Shown: piece by piece, positions 1 through 8,803 of the stretch
Position numbering within the stretch: the stretch's first letter is position 1
How the letters are laid out: every line of letters starts with the position of its first letter
NCBI RefSeq assembly: GCF_900111125.1
Contig: NZ_FOGE01000006.1
Span: 62,001-126,000 of the forward strand
DNA: 64,000 nt
Direction of reading: 5' to 3'
Origin: Sphingobium sp. YR768
GTDB taxonomy: Bacteria; Pseudomonadota; Alphaproteobacteria; Sphingomonadales; Sphingomonadaceae
Notes under the pieces: generated by a model
What the model was told of the DNA's origin: nothing
The model's input: the letters and a program-made list of their open reading frames with translations, nothing else
Database searches by the model: none
Translations under genes and position numbers: made by a program

Positions 1-276
1 GCGGAAAAATTCGGCGTCGGCGGTCGCAAAATTGTCACCATAGACGGTGATCGCAACCTTCCCCAATTTGCGCTGGGGGGAGCCACCGCGGCCTTTGCGG
101 AATTCGCGGATTTCCTCGATGCCGTAGAGGACCTCCCCCACGCCATAGCGGTTGGTGGTCGGCGCATTATGGAACAGCAGGTCCATCGCCGGGATATCAT
201 CCTCCATCAGCGCGCGCTCATATTCCATGAAGGCGGCGGTCATTTCGGCGAGCAGATCGGGATCGTCGATTTTCAT
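1..276 (-). CDS. hpxZ: HpxZ/AtzH-like protein (partial, C-terminus outside window)
   Basis: The first 92 residues are visible (MKIDDPDLLAEMTAAF...); the rest lies left of the window. The sequence matches the small NTF2/SnoaL-like AtzH/HpxZ family (DUF3225), which travels with HpxW, HpxX and HpxY in oxalurate breakdown; its biochemical role is not settled. Seen: an acidic N-terminal helix, then the motif NRYGVGE followed by EIREFRKGRG, typical of the family. The ATG at 276 overlaps the stop of puuE by 4 nt (ATGA), so the start is well supported and translation is probably coupled. It is the last visible gene of the nine-gene purine/ureide operon. Confidence 0.85.
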   Translation of the reverse strand, partial: MKIDDPDLLAEMTAAFMEYERALMEDDIPAMDLLFHNAPTTNRYGVGEVLYGIEEIREFRKGRGGSPQRKLGKVAITVYGDNFATADAEFFR

Positions 277-1148
277 GCGGGGTGAACCTCCATCCAGTGG
301 CGGGCGATATCGATGCGGCGAGCGACCCATGCGTCGCCGCTGGCAATGACATGGTCGAGGAAGCGGGCGAGCGCCCGGGCGCGGCCGGGGCGTCCGGCGA
401 TGCGGCCGTGCAGGCCGACCGACATCATGCGGCCGCCTTCCTCGCGCAACTGGTCGAACGTGTCGCGCAGATAGCGGAAGAACTGCTCGCCCTCGGTAAA
501 GCCGTTGAGCGCCACGATCTTCATGTCGTTGGCGTCGAGCGTGTAGGGGACGATCAACTGGCCCTGTGCATAATAAGGCAAGTCGTCGGCATAGCTGTCG
601 GCGTCATAGATAAATCCGCCTTCCTCGCGGACGAGGCGCGCGGTGTTGGGCGATGTGCGGCCCTGATACCAGCCGAGCGGGCGGCTGCCGGTCAGCCTTT
701 CATGCAGGGCGATGGCCTGCGCAATATGGTCCCGCTCCATATCCTCGGACACATATTGATAGTCGATCCATTTGAGGCCGTGGCTGGCGATTTCCCAGTC
801 GGCCTTCAGCATCGCTTCGACGGCATCCGGGTGCATTGCCATGGCATTGGCGACGCCGAAGATGGTGACGGGCAGGCCGCGATCGGTGAAGAGCCGGTGC
901 AGCCGCCAGAAACCGGCGCGGCTGCCATATTCATAGAGGCTTTCCATCGCCATCGCCCGGTCGGGATGGCTTTGCGCACCGACCATTTCGGAGAGAAAGG
1001 CTTCGGAGCCCTTGTCGCCATTGAGGACGCTGTTTTCCGCGCCCTCCTCATAATTGATGACGAACTGCACGGCGATTTTCGCGCCGCCGGGCCAGCGCGG
1101 ATCGGGCGGGGTTTGGCCATAGCCGATCAGGTCACGGGGCTGGCTCAT
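273..1148 (-). CDS. puuE: Allantoinase PuuE (polysaccharide-deacetylase fold)
   Basis: 291 residues, the usual length for the PuuE/HpxB family, which opens the allantoin ring to allantoate and is unrelated to the amidohydrolase-type allantoinases. Seen: an N-terminal PRDLIGYGQTPP block, a central INYEEGAE motif, and WEIASHGLKW, which are family hallmarks of the NodB-like fold. No signal peptide, so cytoplasmic. An upstream in-frame GTG at 1157 exists, but ATG 1148 overlaps the stop of the aminotransferase gene by 4 nt and is preferred. Its neighbours supply the next two steps of the pathway (allantoate amidohydrolase and ureidoglycine aminotransferase). Confidence 0.9.
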   Translation of the reverse strand: MSQPRDLIGYGQTPPDPRWPGGAKIAVQFVINYEEGAENSVLNGDKGSEAFLSEMVGAQSHPDRAMAMESLYEYGSRAGFWRLHRLFTDRGLPVTIFGVANAMAMHPDAVEAMLKADWEIASHGLKWIDYQYVSEDMERDHIAQAIALHERLTGSRPLGWYQGRTSPNTARLVREEGGFIYDADSYADDLPYYAQGQLIVPYTLDANDMKIVALNGFTEGEQFFRYLRDTFDQLREEGGRMMSVGLHGRIAGRPGRARALARFLDHVIASGDAWVARRIDIARHWMEVHPA

Positions 1149-2395
1149 GCGTCCCACGCCTCCATAGCGGCGGTAACGGCTGCGCCGGCGGGCAGGCTGT
1201 AGCCTTCCATCCGCAGACAGGCTTCCAGCGCGCCCAGCGTGATCAGTATCTTATGCTTCATGGCGTTATAGCCCATCGCACCGATCCGCCAGATGCACCC
1301 GGCGAGCGGACCAAAGGCGGTGCCGATCTCGATCTCGAAATGGGTGCGCATGGCGGTGCGCACCCGCTCGCCATCCACGCCTTCGGGGATATAGACGCCG
1401 GTCACATTGGTCATGCGATGGGCGTCGTCGCCGAACACCGTCAAGCCCATGGCGCGCAGCCCGGCCGTCATCGCCCGGCCTGCGCTGGCATGGCGGGCGT
1501 AGCGGGCGTCCAGTCCTTCGCCGAGCATGATCCGCGCGCACTCCCGCGCGGCATAGAGCATGGACGTCGCCTCGGTATGATGGTTGAGCCGCTTCTCGCT
1601 CCAATAATCCATGATCATGGCCAGATCGAAATAGTTGGAGCCGATGCGTGGGCCGCTGCCATCGACCATACCGGCGGCGCGGATGCCCGCTTCGGTATGG
1701 CGGCGGGTGAAGATATGGTCCGCCGCCTTGTCGGATATGGTGATGGGCGCGGAGCCGGAGGGGCCACCCAGACATTTCTGCAAGCCACCGGTGACGATAT
1801 CCGCGCCCCAGCGGTCGCTGGCCAGTTCCATGCCGCCGATCGTGGCGGTGGCATCGACATAGAGCAGCGCCCCGGCGGCCGCGCACAGGGCGCCAAGTCC
1901 GTCGAGCGGCTGCGCCATAGTGGTGGAGGTGTCGCCATGGATGGTGGCGACCAGCTTTGGCGTGGTGCGTTCTATGGCGGCGGCGATGGCGTCCAGCGGC
2001 ACCACCTCCCCCCAGGGCGCGTCGACCGTTTCAATGACTGCACCGATGCGGCCCAATATCTCGCCCAGCAACAGGCCGAAGCGGCCGAAATTGACCACCA
2101 GCACCGTGTCGCCCGGCGCGACCAGACTGACGAGCGCCGCTTCGATGCCCGCGCGCGCGGTGCCGTCGACCAGCATGGTCCAGCGATTGTCGGTGTCGAA
2201 GATCGGCCGATAAAGCGCCATGACCTGATTCATATAGCCGGTCATTTCGGGGTCGAACTGGCCCAGCAGATCGGCCGACATGGCGCGCAGCACGCGGGGA
2301 TGGGCATTGACCGGCCCCGGCCCCATCAGCAGGCGCTGGGGCGGGTCGATTTCGCCGAACAGGGACGGATCAAATGTCAGATCAGGCGGGGACAA
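1145..2395 (-). CDS. hpxJ: (S)-ureidoglycine-glyoxylate aminotransferase (class V PLP enzyme)
   Basis: 416 residues with the alanine-glyoxylate/PucG/HpxJ class V aminotransferase layout: LMGPGPVNAHPRVL near residue 24, and the PLP lysine in GGLQKCLGG around residue 205. In Klebsiella and Bacillus this family moves the amino group of ureidoglycine to glyoxylate, giving oxalurate (or its equivalent) plus glycine. The presence of hpxW, hpxY and hpxZ in the same operon supports oxalurate as product here. The best start is a TTG at 2395, which retains the conserved FDPSLFGEIDPPQRLL leader and overlaps the upstream gene by 14 nt; the first ATG (residue 24) would cut conserved sequence. Confidence 0.85.
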   Translation of the reverse strand: MSPPDLTFDPSLFGEIDPPQRLLMGPGPVNAHPRVLRAMSADLLGQFDPEMTGYMNQVMALYRPIFDTDNRWTMLVDGTARAGIEAALVSLVAPGDTVLVVNFGRFGLLLGEILGRIGAVIETVDAPWGEVVPLDAIAAAIERTTPKLVATIHGDTSTTMAQPLDGLGALCAAAGALLYVDATATIGGMELASDRWGADIVTGGLQKCLGGPSGSAPITISDKAADHIFTRRHTEAGIRAAGMVDGSGPRIGSNYFDLAMIMDYWSEKRLNHHTEATSMLYAARECARIMLGEGLDARYARHASAGRAMTAGLRAMGLTVFGDDAHRMTNVTGVYIPEGVDGERVRTAMRTHFEIEIGTAFGPLAGCIWRIGAMGYNAMKHKILITLGALEACLRMEGYSLPAGAAVTAAMEAWDA

Positions 2396-3617
2396 AAGTC
2401 TCTCCCAAATTTTCTATGAAGCCCATCATCGCCTGTAGCGCGATTTCCACATCGGCGGGATCGACATGTTCGGCCGGATTATGGCTGATGCCGTCCTTGC
2501 AGCGGATGAAGAGCATGGCGGTAGGGCAGAGCGCCGCCATCACCATCGCATCATGGCCCGCGCCGGAGACGAGGCGGAAGGGGGAATGCCCGGTGTCAAC
2601 GATAGCGGCGTCCATCAGATCCATCAGCGCCGGATTGCAGGGGCTGGCGGGAAGGTCGTGGATCTGCTGGAGCGACAGGCTGAGGTGACGGGTGGACGCG
2701 ATGTCCTCCAACGCGACGAGGATAGCCTGTGCGGCGCGGTTCCGCCGGTCTTCATTGCCCGATCGCACGTCGATGGTGAAGCGCACCTCGCCGGGAATGA
2801 CGTTGGGCGCGCCGGGCAGCGCATCGACCCGGCCGACGGTCGCGACCAGATCGGAGGCGTCGTCGCGGGCGATGCGCTCGATCGCCAGCATCATCTCGGC
2901 CGCGCCGGTCATGGCGTCGCGGCGCAGGCCCATGGTGGTGGTGCCGGCATGATTGGCCTGTCCGGTGACGACAGCCTGAAAGCGCAGTTGCGCAGCGATG
3001 CCGGTGACGGTGCCGATGGCCAGGCCCTTGGCCTCCAGCACCGGCCCCTGTTCGATATGCGCTTCCAGATAAGCGAGCGTCGTGCCGGGTGCGCGAACGG
3101 CGGAGAGATAGGCGCTGATGTCGACGCCGGCGTCCTTCAACGCCACGCCATCGCCATCGCGCAGGTCAAGCGCGTCCGGGGAGAGCGTCCCGGCCACCGC
3201 CCGACTGGTCAGCATGGCGGCGGGGAAACGCGATCCTTCCTCGTCGCCAAAGGCGATGACCTCGATCGGGAAAGGTAGATGCTTGTCGGCCTGATGCAAG
3301 GCGGCGACAGCCTCCACGCCCAGCATGATGCCGAGCGGCCCGTCATAACGGCCGGCATCGCGCACGCTGTCCAGATGGCTGCCGATCAGCAGGGCAGGTG
3401 CGGTGGCGTCGGTTCCTTCATAGCGGCCGATAAGGTTGGCGGCGGCATCGCGTCGGACGGTCATGCCGGCCTCTTCCATCCATCCGGCGAGTCTGCCCTG
3501 CGCAGCCGTATAAGCGGGCGTTAGATAAGCGCGATAAAGGCCGCCCTCCATGTCGCTATAGGGCGAGACGCCCAGCATGTCGCAGCGGGCAACGGCTCTG
3601 GCTCCGCCCGTCACCAT
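2382..3617 (-). CDS. hpxK: Allantoate amidohydrolase / Zn-dependent N-carbamoyl amidohydrolase (M20 family)
   Basis: 411 residues, full length for the AllC/HpxK/hydantoin-carbamoylase family, which removes ammonia and CO2 from allantoate to give (S)-ureidoglycine. Metal-ligand motifs are visible in order: GSHLDSVRDAGRYDG, FGDEEGSRF, HIEQGPVLE, and a C-terminal ISHNPAEH. The domain interrupted by the dimerisation lid is intact. The ATG at 3617 overlaps the end of hpxW by 7 nt. Context (allantoinase and ureidoglycine aminotransferase immediately downstream) favours allantoate over beta-ureidopropionate or hydantoin-derived carbamoyl amino acids, which related enzymes use. Confidence 0.85.
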   Translation of the reverse strand: MVTGGARAVARCDMLGVSPYSDMEGGLYRAYLTPAYTAAQGRLAGWMEEAGMTVRRDAAANLIGRYEGTDATAPALLIGSHLDSVRDAGRYDGPLGIMLGVEAVAALHQADKHLPFPIEVIAFGDEEGSRFPAAMLTSRAVAGTLSPDALDLRDGDGVALKDAGVDISAYLSAVRAPGTTLAYLEAHIEQGPVLEAKGLAIGTVTGIAAQLRFQAVVTGQANHAGTTTMGLRRDAMTGAAEMMLAIERIARDDASDLVATVGRVDALPGAPNVIPGEVRFTIDVRSGNEDRRNRAAQAILVALEDIASTRHLSLSLQQIHDLPASPCNPALMDLMDAAIVDTGHSPFRLVSGAGHDAMVMAALCPTAMLFIRCKDGISHNPAEHVDPADVEIALQAMMGFIENLGETFVPA

Positions 3618-5188
3618 GTCGCTACCCCGCCATCGCTGCGTGGGTCGGTGGCGCCGTCCAGTCGGCCATCGGCGTAGCGGACGATCGCGCCGGCATGGCC
3701 CATGGTTGCGGTCAGCGGGCCGACCCGCTCCACATCATGGCCGGCGGCGGCGAGAGCGTCATAGAGCGCATCGTCAAACCCGTCCTCCAGCTTCAGCGTG
3801 GTCGACTGGTCGCCCCAGGTACGGCCCAGCAGCCAGCGGGCGCGCGAAATCGCCTCCTGCACGTCCATGCCATAGCGGGCGTAGCGAGTGAAGAGGGCGG
3901 CCTGCGTTTGGGGCTGGCCTTCGCCGCCCATCGTGCCATAGGCCATGATCCGGCCGTCATCGAAACAGGCCAGCGCGGGATTGAGCGTGTGGAAAGGCTT
4001 GCGGCCGGGCCTCAGCGCATTCCATCCGCTTTCCGCGAGGCGAAAGCTGGAGCCCCGATTTTGCCAGGTGATGCCGGTCTTCGGCAGGACGAGGCCGGAA
4101 CCGAACTCATGATAGGTGGACTGGATGCAGGACACGACCCGGCCTTCGCCATCGGCCGCCGCGAACCAGCAGGTGTCGCCATATTGGGGCGGCTGTGGCC
4201 AGGGGAGCGCGCGGGCCGGATCGATCTTCGCCGCCAGCGCATTGAGCGCGGCGGGATCGTCCAGCAGGCCCTGCCAGTCATAAGCGTGGAAGGCCGGATC
4301 GCCGACATGGGTGTCGCGGATCAGGAAGGCCTGCTTGGTCGCCTCCACCAGCCCATGGACATGATCGAAGCTGTCGGCCTGCGGTGCTTGGAGCCGGTCG
4401 AACAGGGCGAGGATCAGCAGGGAGGCGAAACCCTGTGTGGGCGGCGCGCTGTTATAGAGAGTCGCGCCGCCGATCCCGACATGCAGCGGATCGGGGCGGG
4501 TGGCGACATGGGCTGCAAGATCGGCGGCGGATACGGGGCTGCCCAGCGCGGCGAGATCGGCGGCGATGTCGGCCGCGAGCGGGCCGGTGTAGAAACTCTC
4601 CAGCCCTTCCTTCGTCAGCCGCTCCAGCGTGTCAGCCAGTTGCGGCTGGCGCAGGAGGTCGCCCTCAACCAGCGGGCGGCCTTCCGGCTCGAAAATCGCC
4701 GCATAAGCACCGGGCTGGTCGCGCAGTTCGTCGCCTTTGGCCGCCGCGATGCCCGCGCCGCCGGCCGTGACGGGCACGCCGGCCCGTGCGTGGGCGATCG
4801 CATCACGCAACAGGCGCGACAGGGGCAGCGTCCCGCCCTCCAGCGCCGCCGCCCAACCCGATATCGTGCCTGCCACCGTGTTCGCCGCCAGCGGCCCGCG
4901 TGTCGGCACCGCCTCCAGCCCGGCATAGAGCGACAGGTCCGCCTTGGCCGCCGCGCCGCCGCAGCCATGGATGCCATGCACGCGCCCATCGGGCTCGCGG
5001 ATCACCCAGAAGCCGTCTCCGCCGATGCCGGTCATATGCGGATAGACCACCGCCAGACAGGCCGCCACAGCCACGCAGGCTTCCGCCGCATTGCCGCCGT
5101 CGCGCAGCACGGACAGGCCCACCTCGCTCGCCAGCGCGTGCGGGGCGGTAACCATGCCGTTGCGGCCGGAGACGGTGACCAGCGCCAT
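3611..5188 (-). CDS. hpxW: Oxamate amidohydrolase HpxW-like (gamma-glutamyltransferase-family Ntn hydrolase)
   Basis: 525 residues of the gamma-glutamyltranspeptidase superfamily, self-cleaving Ntn hydrolases. The predicted N-terminal nucleophile is Thr339 in YGDTCWF, and the downstream SCIQSTYHEFGSG and TGITWQNRGSSF are characteristic of the cytoplasmic HpxW branch rather than secreted GGT. There is no signal peptide, unlike true GGT. HpxW hydrolyses oxamate to oxalate and ammonia, the end of the oxalurate branch. Start ATG at 5188 overlaps the stop of the nucleosidase gene by one base. A generic GGT-family amidase of other substrate remains possible; the operon makes HpxW most likely. Confidence 0.85.
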   Translation of the reverse strand: MALVTVSGRNGMVTAPHALASEVGLSVLRDGGNAAEACVAVAACLAVVYPHMTGIGGDGFWVIREPDGRVHGIHGCGGAAAKADLSLYAGLEAVPTRGPLAANTVAGTISGWAAALEGGTLPLSRLLRDAIAHARAGVPVTAGGAGIAAAKGDELRDQPGAYAAIFEPEGRPLVEGDLLRQPQLADTLERLTKEGLESFYTGPLAADIAADLAALGSPVSAADLAAHVATRPDPLHVGIGGATLYNSAPPTQGFASLLILALFDRLQAPQADSFDHVHGLVEATKQAFLIRDTHVGDPAFHAYDWQGLLDDPAALNALAAKIDPARALPWPQPPQYGDTCWFAAADGEGRVVSCIQSTYHEFGSGLVLPKTGITWQNRGSSFRLAESGWNALRPGRKPFHTLNPALACFDDGRIMAYGTMGGEGQPQTQAALFTRYARYGMDVQEAISRARWLLGRTWGDQSTTLKLEDGFDDALYDALAAAGHDVERVGPLTATMGHAGAIVRYADGRLDGATDPRSDGGVATW

Positions 5189-6099
5189 CAGTTGGGCAGC
5201 GCCGCGACGAAGGCGCGCACGACATGTGCGCTGTTAACCGAGGCGAGCGCCATGAAGGCGACCATCTGATTCTCGCCCGCGTCGCCACCGGCAAGGTCCG
5301 ACAGGCTGCGGAAGACGATCGTTGGCACCTGATTGGCATAGGCGACCTGCACCACGGCTGCGCTTTCCATGTCGAGCACGCGAGCCTTCCATGCGGATGA
5401 CAGATAATCGCGAAACTCGGCATTGTCGGCGAAAACACCGGCCGAAACGCCGGTGCCGCCGACGACGATCTTGGGATCATGCGGCAGGCAGGCGGCGGAT
5501 TCATTCTGGACGCAGCGCTCCAGCTTCACGTCGCCCGCAACCTTCTTCGCCAGATCGAGCAGTGCCGGGTCGACGCCGAAGCTGTAATGGCGCTTCACCG
5601 GTTCCGCTGCATTCCCCATGCGCACGCCGCGCGGAAACATCATGCCCCAATTGGCCGGCGCCTCCGCATCCACGGCTTCGGGCACCTTCCAGCTATCGCC
5701 CGTCTTGCGGGCAAAGGAGACTTCCAGATATTGCGCCCAGTCCTGCGGCACGATGACGTCGCCGATCGACAGGCCGGGATCGACGCCCCCGGCAATGCCG
5801 GAAAAGACGATCCGCCGGATGGTGAAGCGATCCAGTACCAATTGGGTATTCATCGCGGCGTTCACCATCGACACGCCGCTCTGCATCAGCAGTACCGGTT
5901 TGCCCGCCATCTTGCCGGTCAGGAAGGTGAGGCCGTTGATCTTGTAGCTTTTGGGCTTGTCCACCGACTTGACCAGCGCATCCCATTCAGGGGGAAAGGC
6001 GGTCATGACGACGGTGCGGGGCGTGCTGTCCAGCTTGCGCGCCAGCGCCGGGGTGGGGAGGGCGGCGAGCGCCAGCAGGGTGAAGGCAAGGACGCGCAT
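5188..6099 (-). CDS. Secreted purine nucleosidase/phosphorylase (PNP_UDP_1 superfamily)
   Basis: 303 residues. The N-terminus MRVLAFTLLALAALPTPALARK is a clear Sec signal peptide with cleavage after ALA, so the enzyme should act in the periplasm. The rest is the MTA/SAH nucleosidase and nucleoside phosphorylase fold: FSGIAGGVDPGLSIGDV, VLDMESAAVVQVAY, and the catalytic-Asp motif SLSDLAGGDAGEN. Longer in-frame starts up to 6306 lie inside the upstream permease gene and would bury the signal peptide, so ATG 6099 (1-nt overlap with the permease stop) is chosen. It probably frees purine bases from external nucleosides for the neighbouring NCS2 permease. Confidence 0.8.
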   Translation of the reverse strand: MRVLAFTLLALAALPTPALARKLDSTPRTVVMTAFPPEWDALVKSVDKPKSYKINGLTFLTGKMAGKPVLLMQSGVSMVNAAMNTQLVLDRFTIRRIVFSGIAGGVDPGLSIGDVIVPQDWAQYLEVSFARKTGDSWKVPEAVDAEAPANWGMMFPRGVRMGNAAEPVKRHYSFGVDPALLDLAKKVAGDVKLERCVQNESAACLPHDPKIVVGGTGVSAGVFADNAEFRDYLSSAWKARVLDMESAAVVQVAYANQVPTIVFRSLSDLAGGDAGENQMVAFMALASVNSAHVVRAFVAALPN

Positions 6100-7466
6100 C
6101 AGGCGGCTCCCATCCAGACGAAGCGGATAACGAAGAGGCCGGCGAGCAGGAAGAGGAACCAATCCTTGCGCGTGGCCGTGCCGCGCAAAGCCTTGAGCGC
6201 AGCGTGGGCGGTGATGCCAAAGGCCAGGCCATTGGCGATCGAGAAGGTCAGCGGGATCATCGCCACCGTCAGGAAGGCGGGGATGGCCGACATCGGGTCT
6301 TCCCACTCCACTTCGGTCAGTGGCAGCAGCATCAGGCCGCCAACGATGATCAGCGCAGGGGCGGTCGCCGCCAGCGGCACCAGTTGCGCATAGGGAGCGA
6401 CGAACATGGTAGCCAAGAACAGGATGCCGGTGACGACCGCGGTCAAGCCGGTTCGCCCGCCCGCCTGCACGCCTGCCGCGCTTTCGACATAAGAGGTGAC
6501 GGTGCTGGTGCCTGCCATCGACCCGACGACCGTGGCGATGGCGTCGGTGGTCAGGATACGATTGAGGCCGGGAATGCGCCCCGCCGCGTCCATCAGTCCC
6601 GCGCGTTTGGTGACGGCGACCAGCGTGCCGATATTGTCGAACAGATCGACGAACAGGAAGACGAACAATATTTCGAGCAGGCCCAGCCCATGGCTGCCGG
6701 TCAGGCCGAACACGCCGGGCAGGTCCAGTTTGAAGGCGGTGCCGGTCAGCGCGTCCAGGCTATAGGGTTCAGGCTTGACCGTGACCATGCCGGTCAGCCA
6801 GCCGACGATGGTAGTGGCGACGATACCGATCAGCATCGCGCCGCGCACATTCCAGACGGACAGGGTGCCGATGACCAGCAGGCCCAGCAGCGCCAGCGCC
6901 GCGCCCGGGGCTTTCAGGTCGCCCAACGCCACGAAGGTCGCCGGATTGGCGCCGACGATCCCGGCATTTTTCAGGCCGATGAAGCCGATGAACAGGCCGA
7001 TGCCGCCCGCGACCGCCGCGAACAGATAGGTAGGGATGACCGCGACGATCAGTTGCCGCACGCCGGTCGCGGTCAGGATCAGGAAGGCGATACCGGAAAT
7101 GAACACGCAACCCAGCGCGATTGGCCATGGCACGCCCATCTGGCCGACGACGGTGAAGGCGAAATAGGCGTTGAGACCCATGCCCGGCGCCAGCGCCAGC
7201 GGCACATTGGCGGTCAGCCCCATCAGGATAGAGGCAAAGGCGGCGGCGAAGCAGGTGGCCGCCGCGACCGAGGCGACCGGCATCCCGGCCGCGCCCAATA
7301 TCGCCGGATTGACCAGCACGATATAGGCCATGGTCAGGAAGGTGGTGACCCCCGCCAGCACCTCTGTCCGTGCGGATGTGCCGCGCTGGCTAAGGCCGAA
7401 ATAGCGATCCAATGGTCCCGAGGGCGCTGGTGGCGCTCCTGTCTCCGCGACTTGCGGCTGCGTCAT
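6099..7466 (-). CDS. NCS2-family purine base permease (AzgA/GhxP type)
   Basis: 455 residues, about 12 membrane segments. The N-terminal RYFGLSQRGTSARTEVLAGVTTFLTMAYI block and PLALAPGMGLNAYF are signatures of the proton-coupled adenine/guanine/hypoxanthine branch of NCS2 rather than the uracil/xanthine branch. It should import purine bases across the inner membrane. ATG 7466 overlaps the amidase stop by 4 nt. Standing directly before the secreted nucleosidase it forms a logical salvage pair: hydrolysis outside the membrane, uptake of the base, then ring degradation by the rest of the operon. The exact base cannot be read from sequence. Confidence 0.85.
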   Translation of the reverse strand: MTQPQVAETGAPPAPSGPLDRYFGLSQRGTSARTEVLAGVTTFLTMAYIVLVNPAILGAAGMPVASVAAATCFAAAFASILMGLTANVPLALAPGMGLNAYFAFTVVGQMGVPWPIALGCVFISGIAFLILTATGVRQLIVAVIPTYLFAAVAGGIGLFIGFIGLKNAGIVGANPATFVALGDLKAPGAALALLGLLVIGTLSVWNVRGAMLIGIVATTIVGWLTGMVTVKPEPYSLDALTGTAFKLDLPGVFGLTGSHGLGLLEILFVFLFVDLFDNIGTLVAVTKRAGLMDAAGRIPGLNRILTTDAIATVVGSMAGTSTVTSYVESAAGVQAGGRTGLTAVVTGILFLATMFVAPYAQLVPLAATAPALIIVGGLMLLPLTEVEWEDPMSAIPAFLTVAMIPLTFSIANGLAFGITAHAALKALRGTATRKDWFLFLLAGLFVIRFVWMGAA

Positions 7467-8803
7467 GCAATATCCCCCGAATATGCGCCGGCCGCCAGAC
7501 TGACGCCGGTAATGCCCTTCTGCTCCAGTTGGGCTGCGAATTGAAATAGCGCCGGTTCCGTTCCCGGCTTGCCGATCAGTTGCAGGCCCAATGGCAGTCG
7601 ATCCGGACGATAGAGCGGAACGCAGAGCGAAGGGAAGCTGGTGAAGCTGATCGGCTGGCTGTGAATGCCAAGGTCGGCGCGGGCCGCGCTCATCGCGCCG
7701 TCGATCAGGATGCGGGGATCGTCGACTGGCGGCGCGGTGCAAGGTGTGGCGGGGGCGATCAGGACGTCATAGGGCGCGATCAGGTCCAGCACGGCTGCGC
7801 GGAAGGCGGTGCGGAACGCCTGCGCCTTTTCGTAGAGATCGTCGGGCAGCAGCGCGCCGGCGATCAGGCGGTCGCGCACTTGCGGATCGAACAACATGGC
7901 ACTGCGCCCGAGTGCATCGCGATGCAGCCTGCCGCCTTCGCTGGCAGTGATCAGGAAGGCGGCGGAGCGGGCGCGGGCAATGTCCGGCAGCGTCACGACC
8001 GGGGCATCGGGGGCGATCGCGTCCATGGCGGCGACCTGATCGGGATCGACATTCTCGGCAAAGCGGCCGCCAAGGCGCGCGATACGCAACGGTCGATCTT
8101 CTTGCGTGGCCGACCGGCCGGTCAATATTTCCCAGAGCAGGGCCATGTCGGCCAGCGATCCGGTGAAGGGGCCGATATCGTCGAAACTGTCGGCGAACGG
8201 AAACACGCCATCCATCGGCAGGTTGCCATGGGTAGGCTTCAAACCATAAAGGCCAGTCAGGCTGGCGGGCACGCGGATCGATCCGTTTGTGTCGGAACCC
8301 AGAGAGAAGGGCAGCAGGCCAGCGGCCACGACTGCCGCAGATCCGCCGGATGATCCGCCAGCCAGCCTACTCAAATCATGCGGGTTGCGGGTGGTGCCAT
8401 GCAGGGCGTTGATGGTCGCAAAGCCATAAGCGAACTCATCCATATTGAGCGTGGCGACCAGTATCGCACCGGCGTCACGCAGCCTGTTGATGGCCTCCGC
8501 ATCGGCTGTGGCTGGCGGCGCATCGGCATAGAGGCGTGACCCTGCTGTGGTGGGCAGGCCGGTGACGGCGAACAGATCCTTCACGCCATAGGGCACGCCG
8601 GCCAACGGCCCCGGATCGCCACCCGCTGCGACGATCGCATCGATCCGCTTTGCCTCCTGCTGCGCGCGGTCGGCCAGCATGCGGGTGACGGCGCAGAGTG
8701 GCGCCTCCCGCTCGGCCAGCCCGATCAGGCATTGCTCGATATGTTGCACCGCCGACAGACGGCCGCTGCGCACGGATTGCGCGATGGCGATAGCCCCGGT
8801 CAT
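7463..8803 (-). CDS. hpxY: AtzE/HpxY-type amidase (amidase signature family)
   Basis: 446 residues. The Ser-cisSer-Lys triad is intact: Lys75 in YGVKDLF, cis-Ser151 in GGSSGGSAA, nucleophile Ser175 in DTNGSIRVP. The stretch LNMDEFAYGFATINALHGTTRNPHD is typical of the AtzE/HpxY group, which acts on small ureides (1-carboxybiuret for AtzE, an oxalurate step for HpxY) and normally works with a small AtzG/HpxX partner. A much longer frame reaching 9901 is only open sequence through the upstream gene; ATG 8803 overlaps the transporter stop by 4 nt. Notably, the preceding gene ends in an HpxX/AtzG-like segment. Confidence 0.85.
   Translation of the reverse strand: MTGAIAIAQSVRSGRLSAVQHIEQCLIGLAEREAPLCAVTRMLADRAQQEAKRIDAIVAAGGDPGPLAGVPYGVKDLFAVTGLPTTAGSRLYADAPPATADAEAINRLRDAGAILVATLNMDEFAYGFATINALHGTTRNPHDLSRLAGGSSGGSAAVVAAGLLPFSLGSDTNGSIRVPASLTGLYGLKPTHGNLPMDGVFPFADSFDDIGPFTGSLADMALLWEILTGRSATQEDRPLRIARLGGRFAENVDPDQVAAMDAIAPDAPVVTLPDIARARSAAFLITASEGGRLHRDALGRSAMLFDPQVRDRLIAGALLPDDLYEKAQAFRTAFRAAVLDLIAPYDVLIAPATPCTAPPVDDPRILIDGAMSAARADLGIHSQPISFTSFPSLCVPLYRPDRLPLGLQLIGKPGTEPALFQFAAQLEQKGITGVSLAAGAYSGDIA

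Noticed and set aside
5188..6306. Longer nucleosidase starting at 6306
   Set aside because: The extra 69 codons lie inside the permease gene and would mask a clear signal peptide.
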